Shown: positions 37,270 through 45,767 of the stretch, piece by piece
Layout of the letters: every line of letters begins with the position of its first letter
How positions within the stretch are numbered: the stretch's first letter is position 1
Assembly: GCA_944324485.1 (NCBI GenBank)
Contig: CALUWM010000002.1
Span: 1 to 64,000 of the forward strand
From: Candidatus Gastranaerophilales bacterium
GTDB taxonomy: Bacteria > Cyanobacteriota > Vampirovibrionia > Gastranaerophilales > Gastranaerophilaceae
Direction of reading: 5' to 3'
DNA length: 64,000 bases
Notes under the pieces: model-generated
Told to the model about the DNA's origin: nothing
Database searches by the model: none
What the model saw: the letters and a program-made list of their open reading frames with translations, nothing else
Program-made: the position numbers and the translations under genes

Positions 37270-38685
37270 TTACTTACTTAACAATTCTTTTAGCTCATCT
37301 GTTACAATCTGCATCGCTTTATTTACTTCAATATCTTTTTTTAATTTTTCATGCTGATACATAATTGTTGTATGGTTTTTTCTAAATTCTTTTGCCAAAT
37401 TAGGATAACTTAAATCAAGCATTTCTCTTGATAAATAAATTGCATATTTTCTGGCATTTACAACTTCTTTCGCTCTTGCAGAAGATAAAATTTCATCTTC
37501 ATCAACACAAAAATATCTTGCACAAGTTTTTAAAATATCTGAAACAGTTATCTGTTTTTTCTTATTTTTCAAATCCAAAAATTCAACAACATTTTCAATA
37601 TTCAACTCCACACCTTCAATAGAAGCTCTTGCGCTTGCTTTATTATAAGCTCCTTCTAATTCTCTTATATTTGTTGAAAATTCTTTTGCAAGAAATAAGG
37701 CGACCTCATCCGTTATTGGAAAATTTGATAAAATTGCATGACGTTTTACAATCTCCATTCTTGTTTCAAGATCAGGAATTTTAATATTTGCTTCTATTCC
37801 CCATTCAAAACGACTTCTCAATCTGTCAGGTATCAATTCAAAAGCTGACAAAGGTCTATCTGATGCAAATACAATTTGTTTTCCGGCATGATAAAGGGCA
37901 TCAAATGTATTAAAAATTTCTTCTTCAGTTCTTTTTTTACCATCTATCCACTGAATATCATCAATTAAAAGAACATCAACATTTCTGTGCATATCTCTAA
38001 ATTTACGCATTTTTTCGTTCAAATCACCTGTATTTTTACAAGTATTTAAAGACTCAATTAATTTATTTCCAAACTCTTCCGCTTTTGTATATCTAATTTT
38101 TAAATTTGGAAAATTTCTTAAAATTTTATGCCCAATAGCCTGCATTAAATGAGTTTTTCCAAGTCCCACAGAACCGGAAATAAACAACGGATTATATTTT
38201 TGTCCCGGAGCTTCCGCTATCATTTGAGCAATTTTATATGCAAATTTAGAATTTTTACCTTCAACAAAATTTTCAAAAGTATATTTTAAATTTAATCCGC
38301 AAAAAGAATGCATTTGAGAAAGATTTTCCATTTTAATTGCGGTTTTTTCGTGAGTTTTTTGCTCGGGAGTTAATTTTTGTTTTTTCTTTGCTTTAGTATT
38401 TTCATCAAGAATAAATCTGGGAGTTCTTTTTATATTTGTAGCCTGAAAAAGAGCTTCTTCAACCTCTTTTAAATGCTTCTGTTGAAGAACTTGTATACCA
38501 AAACTTTGTGAACTTTTAATTAAAAAAATCCCGTTTTCGCTTTCTTCAAATAATGGTAAAGCAGGCTCAAGAGAGTTTATCCAAGGACGAACAAAACCGG
38601 GAAGTTTCTCGGATAAAATATTTATAAAATTTTCCCAAGCTTCATTTTCTTTTTTATTTAATGAACTCGTCAAAAAAGCCACCAT
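37270..38685 (-). CDS. dnaA: Chromosomal replication initiator protein DnaA
   Basis: AAA+ ATPase that binds DnaA boxes and melts the origin. The 471 residues contain domain I (WENFINILSEKLPGF), Walker A GSVGLGKTHLMQAIGH (about 170-185), Walker B VLLIDDIQWIDG, sensor-II-region RLRSRFEWGI and the C-terminal DNA-binding helix-turn-helix ending EFRKNHTTIMYQHEKLKK. Unusually it sits next to recN, not dnaN, and no cluster of TTATCCACA boxes is seen around it, so oriC is probably elsewhere. The start (ATG at 38685) is at the end of an about 55-nt leader from a palindromic promoter shared with the divergent radical SAM gene. Confidence 0.97.
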   Translation of the reverse strand: MVAFLTSSLNKKENEAWENFINILSEKLPGFVRPWINSLEPALPLFEESENGIFLIKSSQSFGIQVLQQKHLKEVEEALFQATNIKRTPRFILDENTKAKKKQKLTPEQKTHEKTAIKMENLSQMHSFCGLNLKYTFENFVEGKNSKFAYKIAQMIAEAPGQKYNPLFISGSVGLGKTHLMQAIGHKILRNFPNLKIRYTKAEEFGNKLIESLNTCKNTGDLNEKMRKFRDMHRNVDVLLIDDIQWIDGKKRTEEEIFNTFDALYHAGKQIVFASDRPLSAFELIPDRLRSRFEWGIEANIKIPDLETRMEIVKRHAILSNFPITDEVALFLAKEFSTNIRELEGAYNKASARASIEGVELNIENVVEFLDLKNKKKQITVSDILKTCARYFCVDEDEILSSARAKEVVNARKYAIYLSREMLDLSYPNLAKEFRKNHTTIMYQHEKLKKDIEVNKAMQIVTDELKELLSK

Positions 38686-38739
38686 TCCTACATTTTAACA
38701 TCCAACCACAAAACAATGGAAAATTCTTCCATGCTTTTT

Positions 38740-38784
38740 AAAATAAATTTTACTATAAACATTAAATGTAGTAAAATTTATTTT
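38740..38784. promoter_or_regulatory. Perfectly symmetrical divergent promoter of dnaA and the radical SAM gene
   Basis: A 16-bp perfect inverted repeat (38740-38755 with 38769-38784, 13-bp centre) contains TTTACT-N17-TAAAAT on both strands: plus strand -35 at 38749-38754 and -10 at 38772-38777; minus strand -35 at 38775-38770 and -10 at 38752-38747. The right arm ends on the base before the ATG at 38785. Each strand's -35 overlaps the other's -10, so the two promoters should exclude each other. Confidence 0.75.
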
Positions 38785-39891
38785 ATGAATAAATCAGGAT
38801 TATTCGACACCTTAAGAAATTTATACAGTCTTATAAGCTATAATAATCCAATGATTAAAACAGGGCGAGCAATTTTGCCTTTAAGGTATTTTTTTGAATT
38901 AACGCACTTGTGCAACCTAAACTGCCCATATTGTTACATAGGAAAAAATCGAGCTAAAGAAGAATTAACAACAGAACAATGGCTCAGCGTTATTAATCAA
39001 ATTCCTTTTTATGGATTTATTACTCTTGTTGGCGGAGAACCGCTAATTAGAGAGGATTTTTCAGAAATTCTTTTTGCATCATCAAAAAAAACTTTCGGAA
39101 AAGTAAACATAGTAACTAATGGAACACTTTTAGATAACAAAATCGAAGATATCATCAAATCAAAAATTTTACTTTTAAGTGTTTCTTTGGATGGATGGGA
39201 TAAAAATCACGATAAATTTCGAAATAAAGACGGCATTTTTAATACAATAATCAACAATCTTTATCATTTAAATCAAGAAAGAAAAAAAGCTAAATCGAAA
39301 CTTATGATTGATATTAAAACTATTGTTTTAAATGATAACCTTGAAGATATTTTAAAATTATATGAATATGCAACAAAATCAAATTTTGAGTTTTTATCTG
39401 TTTCATTTTTAAGAAATAATAATTTAAAACAAAACGGCACATTATACAATAATTTTGATGAAATTTTCTATAAACCTGATTATCCTATAAAACAATACTT
39501 TGATATAGAAAAGTTTGAAAAAATATATTTAGAAATTCAAAAAATAAAAAAATTCTCAAAAACAAAAATACGTTTTTCGCCCAAATTTGATAACGAAAAT
39601 CCCAAAATTGAACTTAATAGTATCAAGAATTTTTTTAAAAATCCCAATAAAAATATTAAAGATATATATTTCCCATGTCTTTATCCTTATTCAAATACAA
39701 TAATAAATCCAATGGGGGATATTTACCCTTGTTTATCATATAAAATGGGTAATATAAAAGAACAAAAATTAATTGAAATAATTAATAGCTCAAAATATCG
39801 TTGTTTCAGAAAAAATTTAAAACATTCTAAAATTTTTTCATCTTGCCAAATGTGCTGTGAACTTAAAGTAAAAAATGAGGATTTAAAATGA
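38785..39891 (+). CDS. Radical SAM protein with SPASM-like C-terminus
   Basis: A 368-residue radical SAM enzyme: CNLNCPYC (Cys43, 47, 50) binds the AdoMet 4Fe-4S cluster; GGEPLIRED (about 71-79) and SVSLDGWDKNHD complete the barrel. The C-terminus has several Cys (FPCLYP, YPCLSYKMGN, SSCQMCCEL) as in SPASM domains that hold extra clusters and modify ribosomal peptides or sugars. Upstream open codons to 38716 cover the promoter, so I use the ATG at 38785, which is leaderless by promoter position. The stop overlaps the M16 peptidase start (ATGA), giving a radical SAM-peptidase pair as in PqqE/PqqF or AlbA/AlbF systems. No precursor peptide is visible. Confidence 0.88.
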   Translation: MNKSGLFDTLRNLYSLISYNNPMIKTGRAILPLRYFFELTHLCNLNCPYCYIGKNRAKEELTTEQWLSVINQIPFYGFITLVGGEPLIREDFSEILFASSKKTFGKVNIVTNGTLLDNKIEDIIKSKILLLSVSLDGWDKNHDKFRNKDGIFNTIINNLYHLNQERKKAKSKLMIDIKTIVLNDNLEDILKLYEYATKSNFEFLSVSFLRNNNLKQNGTLYNNFDEIFYKPDYPIKQYFDIEKFEKIYLEIQKIKKFSKTKIRFSPKFDNENPKIELNSIKNFFKNPNKNIKDIYFPCLYPYSNTIINPMGDIYPCLSYKMGNIKEQKLIEIINSSKYRCFRKNLKHSKIFSSCQMCCELKVKNEDLK

Positions 39892-42497
39892 AAAAACTAA
39901 TCAGTGCACTAACAATTATAACTCTTTCAATAGGAACGGTTTTCGCTCTTGAAGAGGGAATGAGTATAACAACCTTGCCAACAGGTCAAAAAGTTGTAAT
40001 CAAAGAAGTAAAAGATAACAATATTGTAAAAATTGACACTTGGATAAATACAGGCTCAATTAATGAAGATGAAAAAACATCAGGAATAAGCCACTTTTTA
40101 GAGCATCTATTCTTTAAGGGTACTCAAAAATATCCCACAGGAACTATGGATAAAATTCTTGACTCCAAAGGTGCAATAGTAAATGCAGGAACCAGTAAAG
40201 ATTTCACTCATTACTATATCCAAATTCCTTCCAAAGACTTTGATTTAGCGCTAGAACTGCATGCTGATATGCTTTTAAATCCTATGATTCCAAGAAAAGA
40301 ACTTGAACGCGAACGTCCGGTTGTTATCGAAGAAATCTCCAAAACAAAAGACAGTCCTTCAAACAGACTCTTTGATAACATATATAAAGCTTTATATACC
40401 AAATCAAATCATCCATACAAAAGAAATGTAATAGGCAATAAAGAGATAATTCAAAATGTAACAAGAGAAGAAATACTTGATTATTATAAAAAATTCTATA
40501 CTCCTGATGCTTTTACAACAGTGATTGTAGGCGATGTTAATAAAGAAGATGCCCTAAATAAAGTTGCCAAAGCTTTTTCATCTAATCAAAAAAATAAACA
40601 AGTTAAAATAAAATATCCAAAAATAAAACCCCTAGATAAAATAGAACGCATAGAAGATACAATGGATATTAACAAAAGTCATATGATGATTGCTTTTTTA
40701 GCGCCAAAATTTTCAAATGCAAAAGATAACTATGCCCTTGATGTACTTACAACTATGTTATCTTCCGGAAAAAGCTCAATTCTAAACCAAAACTTAAAAG
40801 AAAACAAACAGCTCGTTTTATCAATCTCATCAGGCAATTACTCACAAAAAGATTCAGGTATGTTATATATATACGGGACTTTTGAGCCTGAAAAGGAAAA
40901 ACTGGTTGAAAATGAAATAATTTCAGAATTGAAAAAAATTCAAGAAGGACAATTCAACGATTCGCAAATCGAGAAAGCCAAAAACACAATTAAAACAGAT
41001 ACTTATTACTCAAGAGAATCAATTTCTAATATATCAGATGATTTAGGATACGACTTTACTTTCGCTAATGATGATACATACTACGAAAATTATCTTAAAA
41101 ACATAGAAAAAGTAACAAAAAAAGACGTAATCGATGTTGCAAAAAAATATCTGACATTAGATAAATACGCTATTTCTGTTGTTAAACCAACTAATTTTAA
41201 AGAAATATCAAATACTAAACCTCAAGAAATTAAAAAACAAGATAAACTTTTAGAACAAAAAGGAAACGAAAAAAAGGTTCTTCTAAAAAACGGGGCAACC
41301 TTGATAACCAAAAAGAAAACAACAAATTCAATTATTGCAATAGATATTACAATAAAAGGTTCAAAGGCGCTTGAAAAAAAACCATCAAGTGCAATGCTTG
41401 CCGCATTAAGCGCCACAACAGGAACGCAAAATTATACAAATGCAGAATTTGCAAATTTTCTTGATGAAAACGGAATAAAATTAGGGCTCAGCTCCACAAA
41501 TGATGTTTTTGCAATAGTAATACAAACAACCAAAGATAACTTGGATAATGCCCTAAAAGCTTTAGATGAAGTGATTAATAAACCTGTTTTTTCAGATTAT
41601 GAAATTAAAAAAATTAAAGAAAGAAAAATCCAAGAATTAAAAGGAATTTCAGACAATCCTTCTTCTTTTGTTTTTGATGAATTTAGAAAACTGGCATTCT
41701 TAAATTCAATATACGGACAAAATTCAGAATTCATTTTAAAAAACATAAACAACGTTTCAAGAGATGATATTGTTGAATTTTATTCAAAAATAATAAATCC
41801 TGAAAATATGTCTATAAGCGTGGTTGGAGACATTAATGAAGATTTTATTTCAGAAAAATTAAATTCTATAATTAAAGAAAATCCAAATGGGGTAAAATTT
41901 TCATTTTCAAATGTTAAATACTCTCCGTATCACCCGACAAAAAATATTGAAACCACACTCTATAAAAACGAAGTTCAAGCAAATTGGATGGCTTTAGGGT
42001 ATAAAATATGCGGAGTTTTGAACAGAAAAGATATAGCAACTTTAAGTGTTATTAATTCCATATTAGGAGAAGGTATGTCCTCGAGGCTATTTACAAAGCT
42101 AAGAGAAGAAAAAGGGCTTGCATATACAGTAGGCTCAAGTCTTATGACAAATGTTTTAGACGGAGCTTTTGTAGCATATATAGGCACAAATGAAAACAGT
42201 ATCAATGAAGCTAAAAAAGGCATTTTAGAAGAATTTGAAACAATTAAAACAGAAATGGTAACAACAGAAGAATTAAATAATGCAAAAGATAAACTTTTAG
42301 GAAAATTTCTGCTTTCAATCGAAACAAATATGGATGAAGCCGATTTATTAAGCTGGTATAGTGCTTTAGGTCGTGATTTAAACGCATTTAATGAATATAA
42401 GGAAATGATTAAAAACGTTACACAAAATGATATAATTGAAACCGCCAATAAATACTTTTCAAAACCATACATATACACTGTGGTCAAACAAAAATAA
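39888..42497 (+). CDS. Exported M16 (insulinase-family) zinc peptidase, double module
   Basis: An 869-residue protein with a Sec signal (MKKLISALTIITLSIGTVFA) and two M16 halves. The first has the inverted zinc motif HFLEH (69-73) with downstream glutamates (ELERERPVVIEEISK near 135-149); the second half (from about 455) lacks it, as in the usual active/inactive pairing. The fold encloses small peptides or unfolded substrates of up to a few kDa. It should act in the periplasm. Translation is coupled to the radical SAM gene by an ATGA overlap, so the pair may mature or degrade a modified peptide, which is inference. Confidence 0.9.
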   Translation: MKKLISALTIITLSIGTVFALEEGMSITTLPTGQKVVIKEVKDNNIVKIDTWINTGSINEDEKTSGISHFLEHLFFKGTQKYPTGTMDKILDSKGAIVNAGTSKDFTHYYIQIPSKDFDLALELHADMLLNPMIPRKELERERPVVIEEISKTKDSPSNRLFDNIYKALYTKSNHPYKRNVIGNKEIIQNVTREEILDYYKKFYTPDAFTTVIVGDVNKEDALNKVAKAFSSNQKNKQVKIKYPKIKPLDKIERIEDTMDINKSHMMIAFLAPKFSNAKDNYALDVLTTMLSSGKSSILNQNLKENKQLVLSISSGNYSQKDSGMLYIYGTFEPEKEKLVENEIISELKKIQEGQFNDSQIEKAKNTIKTDTYYSRESISNISDDLGYDFTFANDDTYYENYLKNIEKVTKKDVIDVAKKYLTLDKYAISVVKPTNFKEISNTKPQEIKKQDKLLEQKGNEKKVLLKNGATLITKKKTTNSIIAIDITIKGSKALEKKPSSAMLAALSATTGTQNYTNAEFANFLDENGIKLGLSSTNDVFAIVIQTTKDNLDNALKALDEVINKPVFSDYEIKKIKERKIQELKGISDNPSSFVFDEFRKLAFLNSIYGQNSEFILKNINNVSRDDIVEFYSKIINPENMSISVVGDINEDFISEKLNSIIKENPNGVKFSFSNVKYSPYHPTKNIETTLYKNEVQANWMALGYKICGVLNRKDIATLSVINSILGEGMSSRLFTKLREEKGLAYTVGSSLMTNVLDGAFVAYIGTNENSINEAKKGILEEFETIKTEMVTTEELNNAKDKLLGKFLLSIETNMDEADLLSWYSALGRDLNAFNEYKEMIKNVTQNDIIETANKYFSKPYIYTVVKQK

Positions 42498-42502
42498 AAA
42501 AA

Positions 42503-42535
42503 TGAGCACTCATCTGTTGTGCTCAGTCATGTTTT
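42503..42535 (+). terminator. Probable terminator after the M16 peptidase gene
   Basis: TGAGCAC/GTGCTCA stem (42503-42509 with 42519-42525), 9-nt loop, then GTCATG and a five-base T run. Weak but correctly placed just after the stop. Confidence 0.45.
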
Positions 42536-42541
42536 TGGTTT

Positions 42542-42599
42542 ATTAATATATAACAAATATATTTATATATCTAATACAAAATATATTTTTATATATTAA
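42542..42599. repeat. AT-only inverted repeat between convergent genes
   Basis: TTAATATATA (42542-42551) and TATATATTAA (42590-42599) flank a run of ATAT repeats between the M16 gene and the sigma factor gene. Could be a melting region or chance in such AT-rich DNA. Confidence 0.35.
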
Positions 42600-42624
42600 C
42601 TTTAAAACATTTTCTTGTCAAATC

Positions 42625-43425
42625 TCATTTAATATATGAAATAAGACTTGTTTTTGTAAAATCTAAATTAGCAATTTTACTTAAAGCTCTTTTTTCTATT
42701 TGTCTTATACATTCTTTTGTGACTCCATAACTATTACCAATTTCTTCAAGAGTCTTTTTTGCTTGATTTTCTAAACCAAATCTTAAAACAATAACATTCT
42801 TTTCTTTTTCTTTAAGGTTATTAAGAGCAATTTTAATATCTTTTTTAAGCTCCAAATCAATTACATCTCTTTCAACATTTTGTTTTTCATCTTCTATTAT
42901 TTCAGCTAAAGTAAGTTCTTTATTATCAGTCATTGCAACACCTGATTCAATAGAAAGAGCTTTAGTATATACATTTAAAAAAGTATCAATTTTTTCTTCA
43001 GTCATATTTAATTTTTCCGCTACATCTTTTTTAGAAACCTCTTTTTGAACCGATTGTTCCATTTCTTGTTTTGTTTTTTTATACCTTGAGAGAGTTTCTT
43101 GAATATATACAGGAATATTTACCGCATAACTTTGTTCAGAAATTGCTTTAAACATAGCTTGTTTAACCCACCAAGTTGCATAAGTTGAAAACTTATATCC
43201 TAACGAAGGATTGAATTTTTCTATTGCAACAACTAATCCAAAAATTCCTTCTTGTACTAAATCAGAATTTGAAAGACAAGAAGAAGTTATGGATTTTGCT
43301 GCAATTTTTTTAATTAAAGAAATATTATTTTCTATTATTTTATTTCTTGCAAAAACATCACCATTTTTTGCTCTTAAGATAAGCGCTGTTTCATTTTCAA
43401 ATTCATTTTCAATTTTTTTCAACAT
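42625..43425 (-). CDS. Alternative sigma-70-family RNA polymerase sigma factor
   Basis: A 266-residue sigma factor. Region 2 is well kept: LVQEGIFGLVVAIEKFNPSLGYKFSTYATWWVKQAM (about 56-91); region 3 follows (IPVYIQETLSRYKK), and region 4 has LRFGLENQAKKTLEEIGNSYGVTKECIRQIEKRAL near the end. It lacks the long acidic N-terminus of the neighbouring principal factor, so it looks like a group 2/3 paralogue. GAGG lies 7 nt before the ATG. Downstream of rpoD on the same strand but separated by about 400 bp. It may serve stress or developmental promoters; nothing shows which. Confidence 0.88.
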   Translation of the reverse strand: MLKKIENEFENETALILRAKNGDVFARNKIIENNISLIKKIAAKSITSSCLSNSDLVQEGIFGLVVAIEKFNPSLGYKFSTYATWWVKQAMFKAISEQSYAVNIPVYIQETLSRYKKTKQEMEQSVQKEVSKKDVAEKLNMTEEKIDTFLNVYTKALSIESGVAMTDNKELTLAEIIEDEKQNVERDVIDLELKKDIKIALNNLKEKEKNVIVLRFGLENQAKKTLEEIGNSYGVTKECIRQIEKRALSKIANLDFTKTSLISYIK

Positions 43426-43831
43426 AAAAATACCTCATTTTGCAACACAAAATAAACTAAAGAAACATTATTTTTGTAACCGTAGCTTTAAAAATTTAAT
43501 AGAGAAAGATATACATTTGATATATTTAATATATCACTATAAAATTAGTTTTTCAAGAGGTTTATTAAGACATGTTAAGCAAAGATTGATTTTTATATGA
43601 GGTTTTTAACAAAACTTAATATAGGAAAAACATTATACATAGCTGATTTTAGCCTTTAATATTAAGAAATATTACACATTTTTCTTTATTTAGCAATTTT
43701 ATATTTAATATATACTTTATATATACAAGAGAGTAAACCACTATAAAACCCGAGGATATCAAGAAAAACCTAAAATCCCTCTTTCGATAGCGAAAGAGGT
43801 TTTTATTTGCTTGAATTTAATACATTTTGAA
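43426..43831. other. 406-bp AT-rich intergenic region between two sigma factor genes
   Basis: Holds the promoter of the smaller sigma gene and the rpoD 3' end. Two related palindromes are visible: TGATATAT-TTA-ATATATCA (43518-43536) and TATAT-TTA-ATATA (43700-43712), which share the core ATATTTAATATA and may be operators. A strong hairpin with a plus-strand T run is at 43778-43806. I see no convincing gene; a 20-codon frame at 43597 has no ribosome binding site. Confidence 0.4.
43778..43806. terminator. Terminator hairpin next to rpoD
   Basis: Perfect CCTCTTTCG/CGAAAGAGG stem (43778-43786 with 43791-43799) with a GATA/TATC-type 4-nt loop. The better T run (TTTTT) is on the plus strand; on the minus strand GATTTT follows. 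It is 30 bp past the rpoD stop and may work both ways. Confidence 0.7.
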
Positions 43832-44842
43832 CTAATCTAGGCCTATGTAATTTTTCAAATTAACAGAAAGATTTTTATTCCTGCATAATTTCTTCAATTT
43901 AGCTATTGCTCTTGTTTCAATTTGTCTTATTCTTTCTCTTGAAACTCCGTAACGTGATCCTATTTCATCAAGCGTCTTTTTTTGTCCGTTATTATCAAGC
44001 CCATATCGCATAATCAAGACATCTTTTTCTTTAGGATTGAGTTGATTTAGCATTTTTTGCACATCCTCAAGCAAATTTTCTTGCGTTACTTTTGTATCAG
44101 GGGTAAGATGTGTATCATCTACAATAAAATCAGCAATTTTAGATGTGTCATCTTTTTGGTTTGCGGGTGTTTCTATCGAAATAGTACTTTGTGAGCTTTT
44201 CATTAACGCAACAAGTTTTGATATAGGCATATCAACTCTTTTTGCTATTTCTTCCTTGGTTGGAACACGATTTAATTCAGTAGATAATTCAATAGTAGCT
44301 CTTTTAATTCTGCTTAAAGTTTCAATCATATGAACCGGCAATCTTATCATTCTTGATTTATCCGCAATTCCTCTTGTTATTGCTTGTTGAATCCACCAAG
44401 TAGCATATGTTGAAAACTTATAGCCTTTTGAATAATCAAACTTTTCAGCAGCTTTCATAAGCCCCAAATTACCTTCTTGAATCAAATCAAGAAATGAAAG
44501 CCCTCTGCCTATATATTTTTTTGCAATAGAAACAACCAGTCTTAAATTAGCATTAATTAATATTTCTCTTGCTTTTTGAGAATGATTTTCTTTTATTTGC
44601 CTAGCAATTTCCAACTCATCTTCAAAACTTAAAAGGGGAATTTTACCTATTTGTTGAAGATAAATTTTAACAGAATCATCGGCAACAATAGATTTATAAT
44701 CTTCATGATTTTTTGAAGAATCTTCATCATCTTCTTCTTTATTTTGAATATCGTTATCAATTTCTAAAAGAGTTTCTTCGTCTAAATCATCATATAAAAA
44801 ATCTTCTTGAACCTTCTTTTCTTCTTTAGTTTTTTGTTTCAT
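43832..44842 (-). CDS. rpoD: Principal RNA polymerase sigma factor (RpoD/SigA-type)
   Basis: A 336-residue sigma-70: an acidic N-terminal stretch, region 1.2 (DDSVKIYLQQIGKIPLLSFEDE), region 2 (NLRLVVSIAKKYIGRGL, DLIQEGNLGLMKAAEKFDY, FSTYATWWIQQAITRGIAD), region 3 (RLPVHMIETLSRIKR) and region 4 (LNPKEKDVLIMRYGLD, TLDEIGSRYGVSRERIRQIETRAI). It matches the primary factor group, although region 1.1 is replaced by a short Asp/Glu-rich segment. I use ATG 44842, which has TTGGAG 6 nt upstream, rather than the TTG at 44860. A TATAAT near 44865-44870 is the likely -10. Confidence 0.92.
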   Translation of the reverse strand: MKQKTKEEKKVQEDFLYDDLDEETLLEIDNDIQNKEEDDEDSSKNHEDYKSIVADDSVKIYLQQIGKIPLLSFEDELEIARQIKENHSQKAREILINANLRLVVSIAKKYIGRGLSFLDLIQEGNLGLMKAAEKFDYSKGYKFSTYATWWIQQAITRGIADKSRMIRLPVHMIETLSRIKRATIELSTELNRVPTKEEIAKRVDMPISKLVALMKSSQSTISIETPANQKDDTSKIADFIVDDTHLTPDTKVTQENLLEDVQKMLNQLNPKEKDVLIMRYGLDNNGQKKTLDEIGSRYGVSRERIRQIETRAIAKLKKLCRNKNLSVNLKNYIGLD

Positions 44843-44888
44843 TTCAATCTCCAAAGACAACGCTATTATACATTATTTTTTGATTTTC

Positions 44889-45656
44889 TTAAAGAGATTT
44901 AGGTTTTTGTTTTAAATTTATTTGTCGTTTTGCCTCATATATTATAACAGCAGCTGCCGTAGAAACATTTAAGGATTCAAAATTTGATTCCAACTTAACC
45001 GTAAAATCAGCTTTATTTAAAATCGTTTTTGATATACCTTTTCCTTCTGACCCCATTACAAGAGCAAAATTCATATCGGTATAATCAATTTCATAATAAT
45101 TTTCTTTTGCATCCATTTTTGTCGCAATTACCCAAAAGTCGCGTTTTTTTAACAAATCAACACTAGCCGAAAGACTGGTTGTTTTAATTATAGGAATGTG
45201 GTTAACTGCTCCGGATGAAATTTTCTCAACAGTAGCTGTAATAGGCGCTGCTCTATGATTTGAGACCATGACTGCATCAAATCCCGCTGCAGCAACTGTC
45301 CTTATTATTGCCCCTGAATTATGCGGGTCTTCTATTCCATCTAAAATAACAATCCTTTTATAATCCTGTTTATTTATATTTAAAAAATCTGATAACTCAA
45401 CATATTCAACAGGACAAACGCTTGCTACAACACCTTGAAAATTGGGTTTTTGCTCAAAATTTTCATTAAATTTTTGCAAATTAACATATTGGACTTGAAC
45501 TTTATTTTGATATGCAAGTTCATTGATTTTTTTTAGTCTATTATCAAAAAAAATTCCTTTTTGAAAATAAATTTTATTAATTCTCTTAGGATTTTTTAAC
45601 AATATCTCATAGACGGGATTTTTTCCATAGACATAGGTATTTCCAGTATTTTGCAT
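44889..45656 (-). CDS. rlmB: TrmH/SpoU-family 23S rRNA 2'-O-methyltransferase
   Basis: A 255-residue SPOUT methyltransferase. N-terminal substrate-binding domain: VYGKNPVYEILLKNPKRINKIYF; catalytic knot: VILDGIEDPHNSGAIIRTVAAAGFDAV (motif 1, about 122-148), VMGSEGKGISKTIL (motif 2, about 207-220) and ESLNVSTAAAVIIYEAKRQ (motif 3). Matches RlmB, which methylates G2251 of 23S rRNA, though other TrmH targets are possible. AAGG lies before the ATG. Probably monocistronic between rpoD and the divergent pilMN gene. Confidence 0.9.
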   Translation of the reverse strand: MQNTGNTYVYGKNPVYEILLKNPKRINKIYFQKGIFFDNRLKKINELAYQNKVQVQYVNLQKFNENFEQKPNFQGVVASVCPVEYVELSDFLNINKQDYKRIVILDGIEDPHNSGAIIRTVAAAGFDAVMVSNHRAAPITATVEKISSGAVNHIPIIKTTSLSASVDLLKKRDFWVIATKMDAKENYYEIDYTDMNFALVMGSEGKGISKTILNKADFTVKLESNFESLNVSTAAAVIIYEAKRQINLKQKPKSL

Positions 45657-45767
45657 AGTTTTTGACCTTAAATTTTGTATATAATTGTTAAGTTATTACA
45701 TTATTTTATTTAATTATTGTATTATAAAATAAGAGTAGGATGTGAATAAGTTTAGAATTTTATAGAG

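Noticed and set aside
38686-38784. Replication origin next to dnaA
   Set aside because: No cluster of TTATCCACA-type boxes is visible here or between recN and dnaA, and dnaN is not adjacent; the AT-rich palindrome is better explained as a promoter.
42502-42546. A 14-codon peptide after the M16 peptidase as a radical SAM precursor
   Set aside because: It coincides with the terminator hairpin and has no ribosome binding site or plausible leader/core structure.
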